Of a stretch of 64,000 nt of DNA, positions 8,094 through 16,422 are shown piece after piece. Made by a program: the position numbers and the translations under genes. The notes under the pieces were generated by a model. The model saw only the letters and a list, made by a program, of their open reading frames with translations. It did no database searches and had not been told where the DNA came from. The stretch is from Planctomycetota bacterium (GTDB lineage Bacteria; Planctomycetota; UBA1135), in contig QQUA01000003.1 of the NCBI GenBank assembly GCA_008501825.1, positions 62,001 to 126,000 on the forward strand. The letters are read 5' to 3'. Position 1 is the first letter of the stretch, and each line of letters opens with the position of its first letter.

Positions 8094-8807
8094 ATGAATC
8101 GTGGAAGCCAGCATAGCTTGCCCGGATTCCAAACCGAGGAAATCCTGAAAGCCGACCATTTCGGTCGGTTGGAGCGGGGTTGCTGGAAGCCGCCTGGGCA
8201 GGACGCCCCGGTTCCGGCGGTATTGCGGCTCAGCCAAGCCGGGCCTTGGTGGTGCCGGCCGTTGAGTCGTTATTTGGCTGCCAGGGAAGCGAAGGCCCTG
8301 GCTCATCTGCAAGGAGCCGCCTCGGCACCACGGCTGTTGCTTTGGAAGAACGGACATTTGCTGCGAAGTTGGACTTCCGGGGCTCCGATGCAGCGCATCG
8401 GCCCGGCTGATCCGGACTATTTCCAAGAAGCCCGCCGCCTTCTGATACGCCTTCACCGGAAGGGGGTCACGCACAACGATTTGGCCAAGGAGCCCAATTG
8501 GCTGGTGACGGAAGAGGGCCGGCCGGCTCTGGTCGATTTTCAGTTGGCCAGCTGCCATCGCCGGCGAGGCTGGTGGTTCCGCCTGCAAGCCCGGGAGGAT
8601 TTGCGCCATCTGTTGAAGCACAAAAGGCACTACCGGCCGGATCTCCTCACCGCCAAAGAGGAGTGGTTGCTGGCCCGACCGTCGTGGCCGGCCCGGCTTT
8701 GGAGAGCTACCGGCAAACGGATTTATTTGTTTCTCACCCGCCGACTGCTTGGTTGGGCTGATCGGGAAGGGGCCGGCGATCGCTGGACGCGACCCCCGGC
8801 CCCTTAA
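8094..8807 (+). CDS. RIO/Kdo (WaaP)-like small kinase
   Basis: 237 aa. The catalytic core reads LHRKGVTHNDLAKEPNWLV (His127-Asn128-Asp129 as catalytic loop, Asn135) and ALVDFQLA (metal-binding Asp148). These are the HxDL..N and DFG-equivalent motifs of the lipopolysaccharide kinase (Kdo/WaaP) and RIO-like superfamily. A plausible role is phosphorylation of an LPS core sugar, given lpxB nearby, but the substrate is inferred only from context. TTGGAGC 6 nt before the ATG serves as Shine-Dalgarno. The C-terminus is Arg/Trp-rich. It is a single-gene unit facing the DUF1570 gene. Confidence 0.75.
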   Translation: MNRGSQHSLPGFQTEEILKADHFGRLERGCWKPPGQDAPVPAVLRLSQAGPWWCRPLSRYLAAREAKALAHLQGAASAPRLLLWKNGHLLRSWTSGAPMQRIGPADPDYFQEARRLLIRLHRKGVTHNDLAKEPNWLVTEEGRPALVDFQLASCHRRRGWWFRLQAREDLRHLLKHKRHYRPDLLTAKEEWLLARPSWPARLWRATGKRIYLFLTRRLLGWADREGAGDRWTRPPAP

Positions 8808-8827
8808 GGCTGGAACAATTCCGAGGC

Positions 8828-10465
8828 CTAGTTGCGGACGTGCTTGAGCACGTACTCACTCCAATTCTCAGTGAATTCTTCCATGTCCACCATGCCCCAG
8901 GAAGCTTCGATGGCGGCGTCCCAGATTTCCTGCTTGGTTTTCTCATCGACCTTGGGGCGGCGAATCAAATTCCCGATCAGACCGCCGATCCTATCGGCGG
9001 CTTCTTCCCGGTCCTTGGCATCTTCCTCCGATAACAACTTGTCGTAGGCTTTCAAATAGCCTTCGTGGAGGGTTTGCATATAGTTGGGAATGACATCGCC
9101 GTATTCCGGTCGCCACAGTTTCCGCGGGACTCTCCCGTCCATGCCTTGGCGCAAGAAATAGACGATGGACCAGGATTGTTGATAGGAAGGGACACCCCGG
9201 GATTGCCAGGTGGGGTGGTCGGCTCGGATGTGCTGACCGATCGGCATATAAGTACCGGTTCGGATTTGTTCTCGAATTCCGGTCAAGCGGTCTTCCCCTT
9301 TCATCTTGGCCTTAGGAATCGCCTTCTTGCCCCGGAACTCGAAGGCAGCGTAGTAATCGCCGTGCCCTTCGTCGAACCACCGGTGGGCTTCGGATTCATC
9401 GAAGAGAAAATGGCAGTACTGGTGAAAACCTTCGTGGACCATGACCCCATAGGTCAGGTTCCGATCGTAGTTCTTGAAGTCGACGATGACCAATTCCGTG
9501 GTCAAGGGGCTGAACCAACCGGCCACACCGCCGCCGGTTCCGCCATATTTGTGAAATTCTTCCAAACTGCTGCACACCCGAACCACGGAGATGTGCTCGA
9601 TCGGTTTGGCCGGCGGGAACTCTCTTTCAAACAGGTCGCGGGCGGATTCCAAACGGCGAATGACTTCCTTGAGGAACTTGTCGTTTTCGGAGGAAGTTTT
9701 GATCAGGTAGCGCTTGGAAGGCGTTTCCAGCAATCTCCAACCCGGCGTGCGTTCTACTTCGGACAAATGGAAAGCGAACAATTGGTCGTAGTCGGAGGCG
9801 TCGGTGATCTCCAGAGATTTCTCCCGCTCGATCAATTCAAAAGTTTTGGCTACTTGTCCGAATAACTTGCCGAACTTCTTGAAGTGCTCTTCCGGGCAGT
9901 ACATCAACAAGACGATGTCATAGTCGTCGAGGCTGAAGGTGTAAGTATCCAGCAAGGCATCGAACTGGCCGGTGAATACCTTCCAGGATCGGCGATTGCC
10001 TTCCACCCGCTTCTTGCTTTTGAAGTCCTTGTCGTAGACCGGCTTGTCGGCTTCGAAATTCTGAGCCCGGAACTGCCGGGGAATCACCTCGGAAATGTCG
10101 GTCCGCTTGTTGTCCTTTTCGATTCGGCCGCGAAGACCGCCGGTACCTTCCTCCTCATCTCGGGTGACGGCGGTATCGTCGGCGGTGAACTTGTAGATGT
10201 ACAAGCCCGGATTGGAGCTGTACGACTGATTGCCAATTCGAGTGGCCATATCCGGTCCTTCGAACTGACCGATGCGACCGGAAAAAGTGTCCAGCTCCTT
10301 GACCGGGACGGCAAGCCAGCCGTCGGGGTACCTCAGGCGGAAACCGTTCTGCCTGTCGGTGTACCACTCCTTTCCTAAACGCTGAGCCAACAAGGGTTGG
10401 CTGCCGACCAGGAGGAAAAGGAGGGTGAAGAGGAAGAGGGTGCGCGGGCGGGCGAAGAAATTCAT
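8828..10465 (-). CDS. Secreted DUF1570-type gluzincin metallopeptidase-like protein
   Basis: 545 aa from ATG 10465, with a clear signal peptide (MNFFARPRTLFLFTLLFLL, then VGSQPLLAQ). The second half carries HEGFHQ (His344-Glu345-His348, the zinc HExxH) and about 18 residues later WFDEGHGDYYA, whose Glu366 fits the third gluzincin ligand. DUF1570 proteins are abundant and uncharacterised in Planctomycetota. Activity is likely but unproven. An in-frame ATG at 10501 is possible; 10465 is preferred because the signal peptide then starts cleanly. It is separated from the fmdB-like gene by a terminator, so it has its own promoter. Confidence 0.82.
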   Translation of the reverse strand: MNFFARPRTLFLFTLLFLLVGSQPLLAQRLGKEWYTDRQNGFRLRYPDGWLAVPVKELDTFSGRIGQFEGPDMATRIGNQSYSSNPGLYIYKFTADDTAVTRDEEEGTGGLRGRIEKDNKRTDISEVIPRQFRAQNFEADKPVYDKDFKSKKRVEGNRRSWKVFTGQFDALLDTYTFSLDDYDIVLLMYCPEEHFKKFGKLFGQVAKTFELIEREKSLEITDASDYDQLFAFHLSEVERTPGWRLLETPSKRYLIKTSSENDKFLKEVIRRLESARDLFEREFPPAKPIEHISVVRVCSSLEEFHKYGGTGGGVAGWFSPLTTELVIVDFKNYDRNLTYGVMVHEGFHQYCHFLFDESEAHRWFDEGHGDYYAAFEFRGKKAIPKAKMKGEDRLTGIREQIRTGTYMPIGQHIRADHPTWQSRGVPSYQQSWSIVYFLRQGMDGRVPRKLWRPEYGDVIPNYMQTLHEGYLKAYDKLLSEEDAKDREEAADRIGGLIGNLIRRPKVDEKTKQEIWDAAIEASWGMVDMEEFTENWSEYVLKHVRN

Positions 10466-10571
10466 GGCCTTGCAAGGCTTAAGACGGTTTAGGACCTGCA
10501 TCGTTACAAAAAAAAGACAAGGAAGCCAGTCGAGGTCCTAGAAATTCCCGGGATCGGGGCGGTTTAGCGGC

Positions 10572-10608
10572 AAAAACGAAGGGCACCCGGGAATTTTCCC
10601 CGGGTGCC
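10572..10608 (-). terminator. Intrinsic terminator of the chaperone operon
   Basis: A perfect 10-bp stem (10582-10591 with 10599-10608, arms ggcacccggg/cccgggtgcc) with a 7-nt loop is followed on the minus strand, 5 nt later, by a T5 run (10576-10572). It lies just after the fmdB-like gene and ends the groEL2-to-fmdB transcription unit. Confidence 0.85.
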
Positions 10609-10626
10609 GCATGTCCAACTGGGATT

Positions 10627-10881
10627 CTACTCCTGGGGCGCCGGGCAAGCTCCCTGGGCACAACCTCCTTGGCCACAAGGGGGAGTGCTTTCTTGCTTAC
10701 GCTTGTAGTCAGTCACGTAGAAGCCGGAACCGCGGAACACCACACCACCGCCTCCGCCGACCAACCGCTTCAACTTCGGCTTGGTGCATTCCGGGCAATC
10801 TTGCAGCACCGGTTCGCTCATGCGCTGGAACAACTCGTACTCGTGGCCGCAGGCCTGGCACTGGTAGTCGTAGTGGGGCAT
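10627..10881 (-). CDS. FmdB-family zinc-ribbon protein
   Basis: 84 aa starting MPHYDYQCQACGHEYELFQ, with a second CxxC pair (CPEC) and the Gly-rich turn VVFRGSGFYVTDYK typical of the FmdB/CxxC_CxxC_SSSS regulatory zinc-ribbon family. The tail is Cys/Gly-rich (PPCGQGGCAQGACP), which could bind an extra metal ion. FmdB proteins were linked to regulation of formamidase, but most have no known role. It starts 3 nt after the grpE stop and is the last gene of the chaperone operon, just before the terminator. It may act as a redox or metal-sensing accessory in the stress response (inference). Confidence 0.87.
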   Translation of the reverse strand: MPHYDYQCQACGHEYELFQRMSEPVLQDCPECTKPKLKRLVGGGGGVVFRGSGFYVTDYKRKQESTPPCGQGGCAQGACPAPQE

Positions 10882-10884
10882 GAT

Positions 10885-11463
10885 TCAATCCTCGGTTTGG
10901 GCTTGGGGCTCGGCCTTCGGCGGTTGCAACAGCCGAACTTGAGCCGGACGAAGGATCCGGTGACCCATGCGGAAGCCTCGCCGGAGCAATTCCAATTGAG
11001 GTTTTTCCAGGTCTTCCCGGTCTTCAATGTATACCGCCTCATGTTGATCCGGATCGAAGGCGGTTTCTCCGCTGGGTTGGATGGCTTGCAAACCAAACCG
11101 TTCCAAAGTGCTGCGCAGAGCCATGTCGATGGCCTGAATACCCTGGACGAAGCCTTGCAAGGATTTTTCCTTTTTGGCCTCTTCCGGTAGCGAACTCAAA
11201 GCCAAGTCCATGTGATCGGTCAGAGTGATCAACTCATGGAACAGGGCTTCCATTCGGTTGCGAGTCCGCTCTTCCACGTCCGCTTCCAGGCGCCGGCGCA
11301 TGTTGGCCATTTCCGCTTGAGCGCGCAAAGCCCGGTCTTGCCAGAACTCCAGAGTTTGTTCGGGCTCCTCATGATCGGCATTCGCGGCGGCGGCTTCGTC
11401 CAGCTCGTTTCCGCTTTCCGGAGCCTGCTCCTCTTTCGGAGCCTTTTTGCGATTTCGCTTCAT
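10885..11463 (-). CDS. grpE: Nucleotide exchange factor GrpE
   Basis: 192 aa. An acidic disordered start is followed by the long dimerisation helix (RALRAQAEMANMRRRLEADV) and the C-terminal beta-wing with HEAVYIEDREDLEKPQ and GHRILRPAQVRL, matching the GrpE signature (..G.R...R.LRPA.V.V). GrpE releases ADP from DnaK. DnaK itself is not in the window. It lies 12 nt after dnaJ, with AGGTAAAG as a weak Shine-Dalgarno, and belongs to the operon groEL2-groES-groEL1-dnaJ-grpE-fmdB. Confidence 0.95.
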   Translation of the reverse strand: MKRNRKKAPKEEQAPESGNELDEAAAANADHEEPEQTLEFWQDRALRAQAEMANMRRRLEADVEERTRNRMEALFHELITLTDHMDLALSSLPEEAKKEKSLQGFVQGIQAIDMALRSTLERFGLQAIQPSGETAFDPDQHEAVYIEDREDLEKPQLELLRRGFRMGHRILRPAQVRLLQPPKAEPQAQTED

Positions 11464-11475
11464 GGTTTCGCAGCT

Positions 11476-12579
11476 TTACCTGGATTCCTCGGCTTGCCTC
11501 AGCTCTTCTTTTTCCGCTTCGGCCAGCTTCTTCAACAAACTCTTTTGTTCGCGGTTCAATCGCGAAGGCACGTCTACGTACACTCGGACGAACAGATTGC
11601 CGCGGCTGCCGCCGTGTAATTTCGGCAATCCTTGGCCTTTCAATCGAAATAGCTTTCCGGTGGGGGTACCGGCAGGAATGCCCATCCGGGCTTCGCCGTC
11701 CAGGGTCCGCACCCGAATCTTGTCGCCCAACACCGCCTGGGTGTAGCGGATCGGGACTTCGGTGTACAAATCTCGCCCGTCGCGGTGAAAGCTTTCATTT
11801 TCCTGAAGGTTCACTTCGACGAACAAATCGCCGGCCGGGCCCTGTTGCCGCCCGGGTTCACCCTCTCCAGCCAATCGAATTTGAGCCCCGTCTTCGATCC
11901 CGGGAGGAATCTGCACCCGGATTTCCCGTTCCCGGGTTTCGCGGCCGGAACCGCGGCAGCGGGAACAAGGTTTGGCCACCAAACTGCCCTCTCCCTGACA
12001 GCGCGGGCAAGTGGTGCGGACGGCGAAAAAGCCTTGTTGCTGGTGGACTTGGCCGTGACCCCGACAGACCGGGCAGGTTTCCCGACTGCTGCCGGCAGCG
12101 GCGCCGGATCCCTGGCAATCTTCACAGTGCTCGGCCCGGCGCAGTTGAATGGTCTTTTGGGTGCCGTTCAGGACGTCCATGAAATCGATTTGAACGCCGA
12201 CCCGCAAACTGCGGCCGCGACGGGCGCTGGAACCGCCCCGTCCGCCGCCGAAACCGAATAAGTTTTCGAACAAGCCTCCGCCGCCGCCTCCGAAGATGTC
12301 GGAGAACTGGGAGAGGATGTCTTCCATGTCGAATTGGACGCCGCCACCGGGACCCCCTTGGACTCCGGCGTGACCGTAGCGGTCATATGCCGCTCGTTTG
12401 TCGGCATCCGACAGCACGGCGTAAGCCTCCGAGGCTTCCTTGAATTTTTCCGCCGCGCCTTCTTCCTTGTTCCGGTCCGGATGGAATTTCAACGCAAGCT
12501 TGCGGTACGCCTTTTTGATCGTGTCGGCGTCCGCGTCTCGGGGCACCCCGAGGATTTCGTAGTAGTCGCGTTGCGTCAT
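11476..12579 (-). CDS. dnaJ: Chaperone protein DnaJ
   Basis: 367 aa, full length. The J domain (residues 1-70) has the HPD tripeptide in [13 protein letters not shown] Gly/Phe-rich linker ([20 protein letters not shown]) follows, then four zinc-binding CxxCxGxG repeats ([32 protein letters not shown]) and the C-terminal substrate-binding domain. It stimulates the DnaK ATPase and delivers clients. GGAGGAGC lies directly before ATG 12579. It is next to grpE, as in many genomes, but also joined to groEL here. Confidence 0.97.
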   Translation of the reverse strand: MTQRDYYEILGVPRDADADTIKKAYRKLALKFHPDRNKEEGAAEKFKEASEAYAVLSDADKRAAYDRYGHAGVQGGPGGGVQFDMEDILSQFSDIFGGGGGGLFENLFGFGGGRGGSSARRGRSLRVGVQIDFMDVLNGTQKTIQLRRAEHCEDCQGSGAAAGSSRETCPVCRGHGQVHQQQGFFAVRTTCPRCQGEGSLVAKPCSRCRGSGRETREREIRVQIPPGIEDGAQIRLAGEGEPGRQQGPAGDLFVEVNLQENESFHRDGRDLYTEVPIRYTQAVLGDKIRVRTLDGEARMGIPAGTPTGKLFRLKGQGLPKLHGGSRGNLFVRVYVDVPSRLNREQKSLLKKLAEAEKEELRQAEESR

Positions 12580-12600
12580 GCTCCTCCGGTTTGCACCGAA

Positions 12601-12626
12601 TGCGGGAAGCCGGGTGGCCTCCCGCA
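12601..12626 (-). other. Hairpin between groEL1 and dnaJ
   Basis: An 11-bp stem with one mismatch (12601-12611 with 12616-12626, GGGT loop) lies in the gap after the groEL1 stop. No T-run follows, so it is more likely an mRNA processing or stability element than a full terminator. It could lower dnaJ expression relative to groEL. Confidence 0.45.
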
Positions 12627-12644
12627 GTCGGGGCTGTGGGCAGC

Positions 12645-14252
12645 TTAGGCGACGGCGCCTTCGCTAGCTTCTTTTTCTTCGTCTTTGAAGTCGGTGACCA
12701 AGGTATTGGTCGTCAACAACAAGCCGGCAATGCTGGCGGCGTTTTGCAGCGCCGAGCGGACCACTTTGGTGGGATCCAAAATGCCGGCGGCCGACATGTT
12801 TTCGTAGTTGCCGGTCAAGGCGTTGAAGCCGTTGGCACCTTTGCGGGACAGGACTTCTTCAACCACCAAGCCGCCGTCGTAGCCGGCGTTTTGAGCGATG
12901 GTCCGGGCCGGGTCGCGAAGGGCGCGAACCACCACGTCGACGCCGAACTTCTCATCGCCACGGGCGCGCAGACCTTGCACCGCTTCAATGCAGCGAAGAA
13001 GAGCGGTGCCGCCACCGGGAACCACGCCTTCTTCCACCGCGGCGCGGGTCGCGTGCAGGGCATCGTCCACCCGCATCTTGCGCTCCTTCATTTCCGCTTC
13101 GGTGGAACCGCCTACCTTGACCACGGCTACGCCGCCGGCCAATTTGGCCAAGCGCTCGTTCAGCTTCTCTTTGTCGTATTCGCTGGTGGAGCGTTCGATC
13201 TGAGCTTCAATTTGAGCGATGCGGGTTTTCAAATCGCTCTTGCGGCCACCGCCGCCGACCAGCAGGGTGCGCTCCTTTTCGATGGTGAGCTTGTGCACCT
13301 TGCCCAAGTCGGACAATTCCACCTTGTCCAGCTTGAGGCCGCTTTCTTCCATGACCGCATTGGCTCCGGTCAGGACGGCAATGTCTTCCAGCATGGCCTT
13401 GCGGCGATCGCCGAAGCCGGGGGCTTTGACCGCCGCCACTTTCATGACGCCGCGAAGCTTGTTGACCACCAGAGCGGCCAGGGCTTCCCCGTCAATGTCC
13501 TCGGCGATGATCAACAAAGGCTGGCCGGCTTGCGCCACCTTTTCCAGTAAAGGCAGGAACTCCGGCAGAGAAGAAATTTTCTTCTCGTAGACCAAAACCA
13601 GAGCGTCGTCGTATTCGACCGTCATCCGGCTCAAGTCACTGACGAAGTAGGGGGAAATGTAGCCTTTGTCGAAGGACATGCCGTCGACGTATTCCAGGCC
13701 GGTTTCCAGCCCTTGGCCTTCTTCCACCGTGATGACGCCCCGTTCGCCGACTTTCTCCAAAGCTTCGGCGAACACTTCACCGATCTTGGCGTCTTGGTTG
13801 GCGCTGATGGTGCCGACTTGAGCGATGTCGTCGCGTCCGCGCACCTTCTTCGACAAGGATTCCAACTTCTCCACCGCCGCCGCAGTCGCCTTTTCAATGC
13901 CGTGGCGCAATTCGGTGGGGTTGACTCCGGTGGCCATGTAACGCATGCCGTGCCGCAAGATGGAAGTGGCCAGCACGGTGGCTGTCGTGGTTCCATCGCC
14001 GGCTTGATCGTTGGTCTTGGAAGCGACTTCCCGGACCAACTTGGCGCCCATGTTCTCGAAGGGATCCTTGAATTCGATTTCCTTGGCGACGGAAACGCCG
14101 TCTTTGGTGACCGAAGGGCCGCCAAAGGATTTTTCAAGGATGACGTTGCGACCGGCCGGACCCAAAGTCACGGCCACGGTCTTGGCCAGGGCTTCCGCTC
14201 CCTGGTACAGCTTTTCCCGGGCTTTGTCGTCGAACAAAATTTGCTTTGCCAT
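12645..14252 (-). CDS. groEL1: 60-kDa chaperonin GroEL, copy 1 (no GGM tail)
   Basis: 535 aa, complete chaperonin: [17 protein letters not shown], the ATP site [35 protein letters not shown], and catalytic Asp in [14 protein letters not shown]-type context ([18 protein letters not shown]). Unlike the second copy it ends in an acidic, Ala-rich tail ([11 protein letters not shown]) without Gly-Gly-Met repeats. GGAGG lies before ATG 14252, and it follows groES directly, the canonical groES-groEL pairing. Two divergent GroELs in one operon suggest client specialisation, as described for multi-chaperonin bacteria. Confidence 0.97.
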   Translation of the reverse strand: MAKQILFDDKAREKLYQGAEALAKTVAVTLGPAGRNVILEKSFGGPSVTKDGVSVAKEIEFKDPFENMGAKLVREVASKTNDQAGDGTTTATVLATSILRHGMRYMATGVNPTELRHGIEKATAAAVEKLESLSKKVRGRDDIAQVGTISANQDAKIGEVFAEALEKVGERGVITVEEGQGLETGLEYVDGMSFDKGYISPYFVSDLSRMTVEYDDALVLVYEKKISSLPEFLPLLEKVAQAGQPLLIIAEDIDGEALAALVVNKLRGVMKVAAVKAPGFGDRRKAMLEDIAVLTGANAVMEESGLKLDKVELSDLGKVHKLTIEKERTLLVGGGGRKSDLKTRIAQIEAQIERSTSEYDKEKLNERLAKLAGGVAVVKVGGSTEAEMKERKMRVDDALHATRAAVEEGVVPGGGTALLRCIEAVQGLRARGDEKFGVDVVVRALRDPARTIAQNAGYDGGLVVEEVLSRKGANGFNALTGNYENMSAAGILDPTKVVRSALQNAASIAGLLLTTNTLVTDFKDEEKEASEGAVA

Positions 14253-14269
14253 GGGATTTTCCTCCGAAC

Positions 14270-14593
14270 TCAGCCGTCGATTTTGGCCAGGATTTCGTCG
14301 GCACGGAGGACTTTGTAGTCGACTCCGTCCAATTGAATTTCATTGCCGGCGTACTTGCCGTAGATGACCACGTCACCCTTGGCGACGGGCATTTCCAGGC
14401 GCTTGCCGTCCTTGGCCTGGCGGCCCGGACCCACGGCGCTGACTTCGCCCTGCATGGGCTTTTCTTGGGCGCTGTCGGGCAACACGATGCCACCGGCGCT
14501 AACGGTTTCCGCTTCCAAGGGGCGAATCAGTACCCGATCTTCGATGGGGGTGAAGGCGACCTTCTTGGAGCTCTTCTTGGCGGTTTTGGCCAT
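14270..14593 (-). CDS. groES: 10-kDa co-chaperonin GroES
   Basis: 107 aa with [20 protein letters not shown], the mobile loop [26 protein letters not shown] and [12 protein letters not shown]. It caps the GroEL ring. A Lys-rich N-terminal extension ([13 protein letters not shown]) is about 10 residues longer than E. coli GroES. ATG 14593 is chosen because the open frame above it overlaps the end of groEL2 and lacks conserved residues. It lies between the two groEL genes and must serve one or both. Confidence 0.96.
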   Translation of the reverse strand: MAKTAKKSSKKVAFTPIEDRVLIRPLEAETVSAGGIVLPDSAQEKPMQGEVSAVGPGRQAKDGKRLEMPVAKGDVVIYGKYAGNEIQLDGVDYKVLRADEILAKIDG

Positions 14594-14615
14594 GTTTTTT
14601 GCAGGGTTCCAGGGG

Positions 14616-16247
14616 TTAGAAGTCTTCGCCGTAATCTTCACCGCCCATGCCGGGGGCAGCGCCTTCCTTCGACGGCTTTTCGGTAATCAAGCACTCGGTG
14701 GTCAGCAAGATGGAAGCCACGCTGACCGCGTTTTCCAAGGCGGTTCGGGTCACCTTGACCGGATCCACCACACCCATTTCGACCAAGTCGCCGTAGGTAT
14801 CGGTCATGGCGTTGTAGCCAAAGGTATTTTTGCGTTGCGCCAAAACGTTGTGCGCCACCACCGAACCTTCCAAACCGGCATTCTCGGCAATGGTCCGTAC
14901 CGGCTGCATCAAAGCCTTGGAAAGGATTTCGACTCCCAGAGCCGCATCGCCTTCCAACTTCACTTTGCCGGTCAGTTTGTTGCCGATCCGCAGCAAGGCG
15001 GTACCGCCGCCGGCCAAGAGGCCTTCTTCAATGGCCGCGACGGTGGCGGCGCGGGCGTCTTCAAAGCGGGCTTTCTTTTCCTTGACTTCGGTTTCGGTGG
15101 CGCCGCCGACCAAGATTTGGGCGATGCCGCCGACCATCTTGGCCAAGCGCTCTTCCAACTTTTCCCGGTCGTAGTCGGAAGTGGTTTCTTCGATTTGCCG
15201 GCGGATCAAGGTCGCCCGGGCTTGCACGTCATCCTTCTTGCCGGCGCCTTGCACCAACGTGGTGTTGTTGTTGTCGACCAGGATCTTCTTGGCCCGTCCG
15301 AGCTGGCTCAATTCCACCTGATCCAACTCCACTCCGGCGTCCTTCATGATCGCTTCGGCGCCGGTCAGGGTGGCGATGTCCCGGAGCATTTCCTTGCGGC
15401 GATCGCCATACCCCGGAGCCTTCACCGCGCACACGTCGAGGATGCCGCGAAGCTTGTTCACCACCAAGGTGGCCAGGGCTTCTCCTTCGATGTCTTCGGC
15501 GATGATCATCAACGGCTTGCCGCTGTCCTTGCTTTTTTCCAGCAAGGGCAGAAGTTTTTGCGCCGAAGAAATCTTGTCCTCGTAGATGAGGATGTAAGGG
15601 TTCTGGAGCGAGCACTCCAGAGTTTCCTGGTCGGTCGCAAACTGCGGGCTGAGGAAGCCGCGATCGAATTGCATACCTTCCACCACCTTGACCTCGGTGT
15701 CCAAGCTGCGACCTTCGTCGACGGTAATGACGCCGTCGTTGCCGACCCGCTTGAAGGCGTCGGCGAGGATCTTGCCGGTCTCGGTGTCGTTGTTGCTGGC
15801 GATGGTGGCCACCGACTTGATGTCGGCGTTGCTCTTCACCGGGGTCGCGCTCTTGGACAGTTGCTTCTTGACTTCCTCCAAGCCGGCCCGCAGCCCCTGG
15901 ATCAGGGCGGCGGGATTGGCGCCCACGGTCAGGTGGCGCATGGCTTCCCGGTAGAGGGTGGCGGCCAGCAGGGTGGCGGTGGTAGTGCCGTCGCCGGCCC
16001 GATCCGCGGTTTTGCTGGCGGCTTCTTTGACCAACTGCGCGCCAAGGTTTTCGTTCTTGTCTCGAAGCTCGATTTCCTGGGCGACGCTGACGCCGTCTTT
16101 GGTGATCAGCGGACCACCCCAGGACTTATCGAGGACGGCGCAGCGGCCCTTCGGCCCGAGGGTGGAAATCACCGCCCGCGACAGCTTCTCGACGCCCCGG
16201 AGGACCGCTTCCCTGGCCTCGGTGTCGAAGGTGAGTTGCTTCTGCAT
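14616..16247 (-). CDS. groEL2: 60-kDa chaperonin GroEL, copy 2 (GGM-type tail)
   Basis: 543 aa, full length, with [32 protein letters not shown] (nucleotide site), KAPGYGDRRKEMLRDIATLTG, FEDARAATVAAIEEG (catalytic Asp in the second position) and the tail APGMGGEDYGEDF. It is clearly diverged from copy 1. It is the first gene of the operon; GAGAGGAAAC precedes ATG 16247, and the presumed promoter lies in 16248-16414. A CIRCE element is not present, but a sigma54-like element is (see 16362-16376). Confidence 0.97.
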   Translation of the reverse strand: MQKQLTFDTEAREAVLRGVEKLSRAVISTLGPKGRCAVLDKSWGGPLITKDGVSVAQEIELRDKNENLGAQLVKEAASKTADRAGDGTTTATLLAATLYREAMRHLTVGANPAALIQGLRAGLEEVKKQLSKSATPVKSNADIKSVATIASNNDTETGKILADAFKRVGNDGVITVDEGRSLDTEVKVVEGMQFDRGFLSPQFATDQETLECSLQNPYILIYEDKISSAQKLLPLLEKSKDSGKPLMIIAEDIEGEALATLVVNKLRGILDVCAVKAPGYGDRRKEMLRDIATLTGAEAIMKDAGVELDQVELSQLGRAKKILVDNNNTTLVQGAGKKDDVQARATLIRRQIEETTSDYDREKLEERLAKMVGGIAQILVGGATETEVKEKKARFEDARAATVAAIEEGLLAGGGTALLRIGNKLTGKVKLEGDAALGVEILSKALMQPVRTIAENAGLEGSVVAHNVLAQRKNTFGYNAMTDTYGDLVEMGVVDPVKVTRTALENAVSVASILLTTECLITEKPSKEGAAPGMGGEDYGEDF

Positions 16248-16267
16248 GTTTCCTCTCTAAAGATGAG

Positions 16268-16422
16268 TTGCCAGGTAGATTTCCTAGGAACCCGCCGTGA
16301 CCTTCGGCCGGGAATCCGCCACACTGGAATCCCCGGGCGACACGGTTCGGGACCTGTCCTGGCAATTCTGGTGCCAAGTCCTGCAAGGGGCTGGCGCCTC
16401 GAAATCCTGCCGAATTGGCACC
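16268..16422. repeat. Two inverted-repeat pairs in the groEL2 / NPCBM divergent region
   Basis: TTGCCAGG (16268-16275) pairs with CCTGGCAA (16358-16365), and GGTGCCAA (16370-16377) pairs with TTGGCACC (16415-16422). Both are perfect 8-bp inverted repeats and share the core TTGGCA/TTGCCA. They could be operator sites for the chaperone operon. Spacing (82 and 37 bp) is unlike CIRCE. Confidence 0.35.
16362..16376 (-). promoter_or_regulatory. Sigma54-like -24/-12 element upstream of groEL2
   Basis: On the minus strand TGGCAC (16376-16371), 5 nt and TTGC (16365-16362) match the RpoN consensus TGGCAC-N5-TTGC with the exact GG-to-GC spacing. The predicted start is about 100 nt before the groEL2 ATG. 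A chance match cannot be excluded. Confidence 0.35.

Noticed and set aside
8073-8630. Upstream extension of the SUMF1 frame
   Set aside because: It runs antisense into the kinase gene; the signal peptide begins after ATG 8072.
12591-13550. 319-codon open frame on the plus strand
   Set aside because: Antisense to groEL1, with the same composition artefact.
16248-16414. CIRCE (TTAGCACTC-N9-GAGTGCTAA) before groEL2
   Set aside because: Not present; the inverted repeats found have other sequences and much longer spacing.
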